From assembly GCA_905221505.1 (NCBI GenBank), contig CAJNDL010000036.1, forward strand, positions 1 to 20,585: a stretch of 20,585 nucleotides of DNA, given 5' to 3'. How positions within the stretch are numbered: position 1 is the stretch's first letter; every line of letters starts with the position of its first letter. A program made the translations under genes and the position numbers. This stretch comes from a bacterium. GTDB taxonomy: Bacteria; Bacillota; Bacilli; Lactobacillales; Streptococcaceae. The notes beneath the pieces were generated by a model, which ran no database searches, was not told the DNA's origin, and saw nothing but the letters and a program-made list of their open reading frames with translations. Shown here one piece after another: positions 17,501 through 20,585 of the stretch.

Positions 17501-18096
17501 TCTAACTCGTAGATAATGTCCTCTAAACGATCTAGATTATCCTGAGTTTGCTGCAGTTTACTCTCTGTTTCTTTTCTACGAGTCTTGTATTTCAAAACTC
17601 CTGCAGCTTCTTCAAAAATAGCACGGCGTTCTTCAGGCTTGGAGTTGAAAATCTCCTCAACCTTCCCTTGGGAAATGATGGAGAAGGAATCTCGTCCCAA
17701 ACCTGTATCCAAGAAAAGGTCATGAATATCACGCAGACGGACTTTCTTGCCGTCAATCTTGTATTCGCTATCTCCACTACGATAGATATGGCGTTCCACC
17801 CTGATTTCTTGACCAGCGTCCTTGATAAATCCGTCATGATTATCCAGAGTCACAACTACAGAAGCGTAATTGAGCGGTTTGCGACTTTCGGTCCCAGCAA
17901 AGATGACATCCGGCATCTTGCCCCCACGGAGACTCTTGACACTGGACTCTCCCAAGGCCCAACGCAGACTTTCTGTAATATTCGACTTTCCAGATCCATT
18001 TGGGCCAACGACTGCCGTCACACCTTGGTCAAAGACGACCTTAGTCTTGTCAGCAAAAGACTTGAATCCCTGAATTTCGATTTCCTTTAAATACAT
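14557..18096 (-). CDS. smc: Chromosome segregation protein SMC
   Basis: 1179 residues, standard SMC length. SMC dimers with ScpA and ScpB extrude and organise DNA loops for chromosome segregation. Visible are the N-terminal Walker A GPNGSGKS (31-38), a long coiled coil rich in Glu, Gln, Lys and Leu, a hinge domain (roughly 505-670, including [15 protein letters not shown] and later [17 protein letters not shown]), a returning coiled coil, and the C-terminal head with ABC signature MSGGEKA (1082-1088) and Walker [13 protein letters not shown] (1106-1117). Its start overlaps the rnc stop by 10 bases, and its stop overlaps the next HAD gene, so it is translationally coupled on both sides. Confidence 0.98.
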
Positions 18097-18785
18097 GAAT
18101 CCAGCCCTTTCTCAACGGCATTTTTAGCAGCTTCCTGCTCTGCTAATTTCTTAGAACGACCTTGACCTTGACCAATACTCTTACCTTCGACAAGAACTTC
18201 CACATCAAAGACCTTATCATGGGCAGGACCCGTTTCAGAAATCACCTGATAACGAATAGCCACATCTCCATTGACCTGAAGTAACTCTTGGAGATGGGTT
18301 TTGTAGTCTGTAATCATCTCAAATTCGCCTGCTTCAACCTTAGGAATCATGACTTGATAGATAAATTCCTTGACCTTGGCAACATCCTTGTCCAAAAGGA
18401 GGGCACCGAGAAAGGCCTCAAAGGCATCACCAAGAATGGTGTCCCGATTACGACCACCAGATTTTTCTTCCCCCTTACCAAGTTTTATAAACTGGTCAAA
18501 CTGACAATCACGCGCAAAGCCAGCCAAACTCTCCTCACGGACAATCATGGCACGGAGTTTAGACAAGTCGCCTTCAGGCTTTTTAGGATATTTTTTATAC
18601 AGATATTCTGAAATCAATAACTGTAGAACAGCGTCTCCTAAAAATTCCAAGCGTTCATTGTGTGAAATTTTTAAGAGGCGGTGCTCATTGGCATAACTCG
18701 TATGAGTAAAGGCAGTTTCCAGTAAATTTTTGTCTGCAAATTCGATTGCAAAATGATTCTTTAGTACAGTTTGTAATTCTTTCAT
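18087..18785 (-). CDS. rnc: Ribonuclease III
   Basis: 232 residues. It cleaves double-stranded RNA, processing rRNA precursors and structured mRNAs as a homodimer. The signature NERLEFLGD (43-51) carries the metal-binding acidic residues; a second acidic helix includes [11 protein letters not shown] double-stranded RNA-binding domain fills about 157-230 and ends in the typical [15 protein letters not shown]. The start ATG at 18785 has AAGAGG upstream. First gene of the rnc-smc-HAD-HAD-ftsY operon, with a 10-base overlap into smc. Confidence 0.97.
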
Positions 18786-18819
18786 ACCAACCTCTTTCTA
18801 ACTGATAACAGTCCTTTTT

Positions 18820-18848
18820 ATTATATCAAAAAAAGCCCCCTGAGTCAC
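18820..18848 (-). promoter_or_regulatory. Promoter of the rnc-smc-ftsY operon
   Basis: On the minus strand: -35 GTGACT (18848-18843), 17-base spacer, and -10 TATAAT (18825-18820) preceded by TGA, an extended -10. Transcription would begin near 18813, so the mRNA would start almost at the small hairpin ACTG-TTAT-CAGT (18812-18801). The BOX element lies 56 bases further upstream. Confidence 0.7.
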
Positions 18849-18903
18849 TTTAAAACGGGACTGGAGAGCATTTGAGAATTCTTTAGACAGAGATTTTCAG
18901 TTT

Positions 18904-19100
18904 TATACTCAATGAAAATCAAAGAGCAAACTAGGAAGCTAGCCACAGGCTGCTCAAAGCACTGCTTTGAGGTGGTAGATAAGACTAACGAAGTCAGCTC
19001 AAAACACTGTTTTGAGGTTGCAGATAGAACTGACGAAGTCAGTAACATAACTACGGTAGGGCGACGCTGACGTGGTTTGAAGAGATTTTCGAAGAGTATT
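18904..19100 (-). repeat. BOX element, boxA-boxB-boxB-boxC
   Basis: About 197 bases matching the mitis-group BOX repeat. On the minus strand boxA (about 19100-19043) contains CTTCGAAAATCTCTTCAAAC and CACGTCAGC; two boxB units follow (about 19042-18997 and 18996-18952); boxC (about 18951-18904) contains CTAGCTTCCTAG and TTTGATTTTCATTGAG. The ends form a short inverted repeat (ATACTC/GAGTAT), as in a MITE-like element. It lies between the tRNA-Arg terminator and the rnc promoter and codes for nothing credible. BOX elements can affect expression of nearby genes; an effect on rnc is inference. Confidence 0.92.
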
Positions 19101-19120
19101 AGGGGTAAATTTGAGGCAGG

Positions 19121-19151
19121 ATAAATAAAAAGCCCTATTTAAAGGCTTTTT
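19121..19151 (-). terminator. Terminator of tRNA-Arg
   Basis: AAAAAGCC (19151-19144 on the minus strand) pairs with GGCTTTTT (19134-19127) around a 9-base AT loop and is followed by ATTTAT. It lies 12 bases past the tRNA 3' end. Confidence 0.85.
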
Positions 19152-19163
19152 AGGATGTTTACA

Positions 19164-19235
19164 TCCACCCTGAGGGAATCGAACCCCCATCTCAAGAACC
19201 GGAATCTTACGTGATATCCATTACACTAAGGGTGG
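19164..19235 (-). tRNA. tRNA-Arg (anticodon CCG)
   Basis: A 72-base cloverleaf on the minus strand. The acceptor arms CCACCCT (19235-19229) and AGGGTGG (19171-19165) pair perfectly, with discriminator A at 19164. The anticodon loop TTCCGGT gives anticodon CCG, reading CGG, on a 5-bp stem TAAGA/TCTTG that includes one G-U pair. The T arm is GGGGG-TTCGATT-CCCTC. The 3' CCA is not encoded and must be added by CCA transferase. The D stem is short. It has its own promoter and terminator. Confidence 0.95.
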
Positions 19236-19246
19236 AAACTTGTTTT

Positions 19247-19275
19247 ATTATAACAGAATTTTGCTCTAATAACAA
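19247..19275 (-). promoter_or_regulatory. Promoter of tRNA-Arg
   Basis: On the minus strand: -35 TTGTTA (19275-19270), 17-base spacer, and -10 TATAAT (19252-19247) preceded by TGT, an extended -10. A 9-bp perfect inverted repeat AAACTTGTT/AACAAGTTT (19236-19244 and 19271-19279) brackets it. Confidence 0.8.
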
Positions 19276-19301
19276 GTTTTTTTCTGGTCAGATAATCCGT
19301 C

Positions 19302-20288
19302 TTAGTGGGAAGCATCCCCATTCCAGATAGAGTTTTTCACAATCACATAATCAACGTGTTTAAGGTCAGCAACCTGACGTCCACCTGCATAAGAAATAGC
19401 ACTTTGAAGGTCTTGTTCCATCTCAGTTAAAGTGTCTTGTAGATGACCTTTGGCAGGAAGCAAGATTCGTTTGCCTTCCACGTTTTTGTAGGCGCCTTTT
19501 TGGTATTGAGAAGCTGAACCGTAGTACTCTTTGAACTGTTCACCATCGACTTCAATCGTTTTCCCTGGACTTTCGATGTGTCCTGCAAAGAGGGAACCAA
19601 TCATGACCATGCTGGCACCGAAACGGATAGACTTGGCAATATCACCGTGAGTACGAATTCCACCGTCAGCGATAATCGGTTTACGGGCAGCCTTGGCACA
19701 CCAACGGAGAGCAGCCAACTGCCAACCACCTGTACCAAAACCTGTCTTGACCTTGGTGATACAAACCTTACCAGGACCGATTCCAACCTTAGTAGCATCC
19801 GCACCCGCATTTTCCAACTCGCGAACTGCTTCTGGTGTTCCCACATTTCCAGCAATGACAAAAGTATCTGGCAATTCTTTCTTGATGTGTTTAATCATAG
19901 AAATTACGCTATCCGCATGACCATGAGCAATGTCAATCGTGATATATTCCGGAGCATCAGACTTGAGTTGGCTAACGAAATCATACTCATAGTCCTTAAC
20001 ACCGACAGATATAGAAGCAATGAGTCCTTGCTCGTGCATACGTTTGATAAAAGGAATGCGTCCTGCTTCATCAAAACGGTGCATAATGTAGAAGTAACCA
20101 CCTTTAGCCAGTTGCTCTGCTACATTTTCATCCAAAATCGTCTGCATATTAGCTGGCACCACAGGTAGTTTGAAGGTGTGATTTCCTAGAGTGACGCTTG
20201 TGTCCGCTTCTGCACGACTTTTAATGACACATTTATTTGGAATCAATTGAATATCTTCGTAATCAAAAATTGGAAATTCATTTAACAT
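19302..20288 (-). CDS. guaC: GMP reductase
   Basis: 328 residues, the GuaC2-type length. It reduces GMP to IMP and ammonia with NADPH, returning guanine nucleotides to the purine branch point. It is a TIM-barrel enzyme of the IMPDH/GMPR family. The catalytic loop [11 protein letters not shown] (169-179) has the nucleophile Cys176, and the phosphate-binding stretch [15 protein letters not shown] plus GSLFAG are visible. There are no CBS domains, and the short length and CITK loop favour GMP reductase over IMP dehydrogenase (which has longer sequence and SICTT). The ATG at 20288 has only a weak Shine-Dalgarno-like GAG. It stands alone, with a full-consensus promoter, PurBox and structured leader upstream. 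Confidence 0.97.
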   Translation of the reverse strand: MLNEFPIFDYEDIQLIPNKCVIKSRAEADTSVTLGNHTFKLPVVPANMQTILDENVAEQLAKGGYFYIMHRFDEAGRIPFIKRMHEQGLIASISVGVKDYEYDFVSQLKSDAPEYITIDIAHGHADSVISMIKHIKKELPDTFVIAGNVGTPEAVRELENAGADATKVGIGPGKVCITKVKTGFGTGGWQLAALRWCAKAARKPIIADGGIRTHGDIAKSIRFGASMVMIGSLFAGHIESPGKTIEVDGEQFKEYYGSASQYQKGAYKNVEGKRILLPAKGHLQDTLTEMEQDLQSAISYAGGRQVADLKHVDYVIVKNSIWNGDASH

Positions 20289-20359
20289 ATCGATGTCTCG
20301 TTTCTTTTGTAATGACCTACCTATGCTCTCGCATCACTACGTCTTTTCCGACGTTTCCT
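20289..20359 (-). promoter_or_regulatory. Structured 5' leader of guaC
   Basis: About 71 bases from the predicted transcription start to the ATG. On the minus strand it can form hairpin ACGTC-GGAAAA-GACGT (20354-20339) and then a stem with outer pairing TAGTGA/TCATTA (20339-20334 and 20315-20310) enclosing ATGC-GAGA-GCAT with a GNRA tetraloop. A tiny frame MREHR followed by TAG runs through the second hairpin. It does not match the purine riboswitch core. Function unknown. Confidence 0.5.
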
Positions 20360-20365
20360 TAATTT

Positions 20366-20394
20366 ATTATAAACCAAAGTACAGTTTTTGTCAA
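20366..20394 (-). promoter_or_regulatory. Consensus promoter of guaC
   Basis: On the minus strand: perfect -35 TTGACA (20394-20389), 17-base spacer, and perfect -10 TATAAT (20371-20366). It is the strongest-looking promoter in the window. The predicted start is near 20359. Confidence 0.9.
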
Positions 20395-20416
20395 ATAATT
20401 TTATAAATTAAAATAT

Positions 20417-20429
20417 ATTGTTCGGATTT
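20417..20429 (-). promoter_or_regulatory. PurBox (PurR site) upstream of guaC
   Basis: The minus strand reads AAATCCGAACAAT, matching the lactococcal/streptococcal PurBox AWWWCCGAACWWT at all 13 positions. It lies about 58-70 bases before the predicted start, within about one helical turn of the usual PurR activation distance. Only one box is seen, whereas PurR sites are often paired. Confidence 0.7.
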
Positions 20430-20484
20430 TGTTGTATAAATAACAAAAGAAAGAGAGTCTGGGACAAAATAGTTCTCGACCACA

Positions 20485-20524
20485 AAAAAGCTAGAGATTT
20501 CCAATTGCGGAACTCTAGCTTTTT
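20485..20524 (-). terminator. Terminator hairpin at the transposase end
   Basis: A 12-bp perfect stem (arms 20485-20496 and 20513-20524) contains GCTAGAG/CTCTAGC with A/T tails, plus an inner TTCC/GGAA pairing. The transposase stop TAA (20525-20523) overlaps the outer arm. Symmetric A and T flanks suggest it acts in both directions, insulating the element from outside transcription. Confidence 0.8.
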
Positions 20525-20585
20525 AATTTTGAGTTGTTCTCTTATTGTATTTTAGGAGGTTATTGGCCATAAGTACCAATCCCAT
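20523..20585 (-). CDS. Transposase C-terminus (partial, probably IS1182 family)
   Basis: Only the last 21 codons including stop lie in the window: MGLVLMANNLLKYNKRTTQN then TAA, in frame to the final base. The hydrophobic LVLMANNLLKY ending resembles the C-termini of streptococcal IS1182-family DDE transposases. Whether the rest is intact cannot be seen. Confidence 0.6.
   Translation of the reverse strand: MGLVLMANNLLKYNKRTTQN

Larger units (their letters stand above)
20455..20585 (-). mobile_element. End of an insertion sequence, probably IS1182 family (runs off window)
   Basis: The stretch begins with a terminal-repeat-like GAGTCTGGGACAAAAT (20455-20470), then a hairpin, then the 3' end of a transposase-like frame reaching the window edge. 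Only one end is visible, so length, the matching inverted repeat and target duplication cannot be checked. The family call rests on recall of the transposase C-terminus. Confidence 0.6.

Noticed and set aside
17548..18090. 180-codon frame on the plus strand
   Set aside because: It is wholly antisense to the conserved N-terminal head of smc, and has no promoter, ribosome site or recognisable domain.
18845..19190. Short minus-strand frames across the BOX element and tRNA
   Set aside because: They consist of BOX repeat sequence or cross the tRNA gene and show no protein-like features.
20289..20359. Purine (guanine) riboswitch upstream of guaC
   Set aside because: The conserved three-way-junction core and loop sequences of the purine riboswitch are absent. 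The leader is listed as structured but unclassified.

Overview
The window looks like a chromosomal segment from a mitis-group Streptococcus (S. pneumoniae, S. mitis, S. pseudopneumoniae or S. oralis type). The evidence is protein sequences that I recognise as near-identical to pneumococcal housekeeping proteins (UvrB, Zwf, GuaC, MutX), the gene order mutX / uvrB / glnPQ / zwf / ftsY-HAD-HAD-smc-rnc / guaC, an A-B-B-C type BOX repeat, a YSIRK-type surface protein and low GC. This is recall from family knowledge; no search was run.

Layout. Positions 1-2024 (minus) hold the N-terminal two thirds or so of a YSIRK surface protein that ends, at the window edge, in near-identical 240-bp (80-residue) DUF1542-like repeats. 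Positions 2343-6900 (minus) carry a CPBP-family membrane protein, uvrB, an AT-rich acyltransferase-3 gene and mutX; the last three are packed tightly enough to be one transcript. Divergent from these, 7073-11615 (plus) carries glnP (two substrate-binding domains fused to the permease), glnQ and zwf. A bidirectional terminator at about 11616-11654 separates zwf from the converging operon rnc-smc-HAD-HAD-ftsY (18785 down to 11661, minus), whose genes overlap or nearly touch. Upstream of that operon lie a BOX element, a tRNA-Arg(CCG) gene and guaC, all minus or non-coding. The window ends with the 3' end of an insertion sequence, probably IS1182 family.

How the genes work together. Most of the window is core metabolism and information processing: nucleotide-pool and DNA repair (MutX, UvrB), nitrogen uptake (GlnPQ) coupled in position to the oxidative pentose-phosphate entry enzyme (Zwf), chromosome and membrane-targeting functions (Smc, FtsY, RNase III), and purine interconversion (GuaC).

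The regulatory DNA is the most informative part. There is an exact match to the GlnR operator consensus between the CPBP and glnP promoters, a 13/15 match to the CodY box inside the zwf promoter, and an exact match to the PurR PurBox consensus upstream of a full-consensus guaC promoter followed by a structured leader. I do not see a novel multi-gene defence or metabolic system. The accessory parts are the repeat-bearing surface protein, the acyltransferase inserted between uvrB and mutX, the BOX element and the insertion-sequence end.
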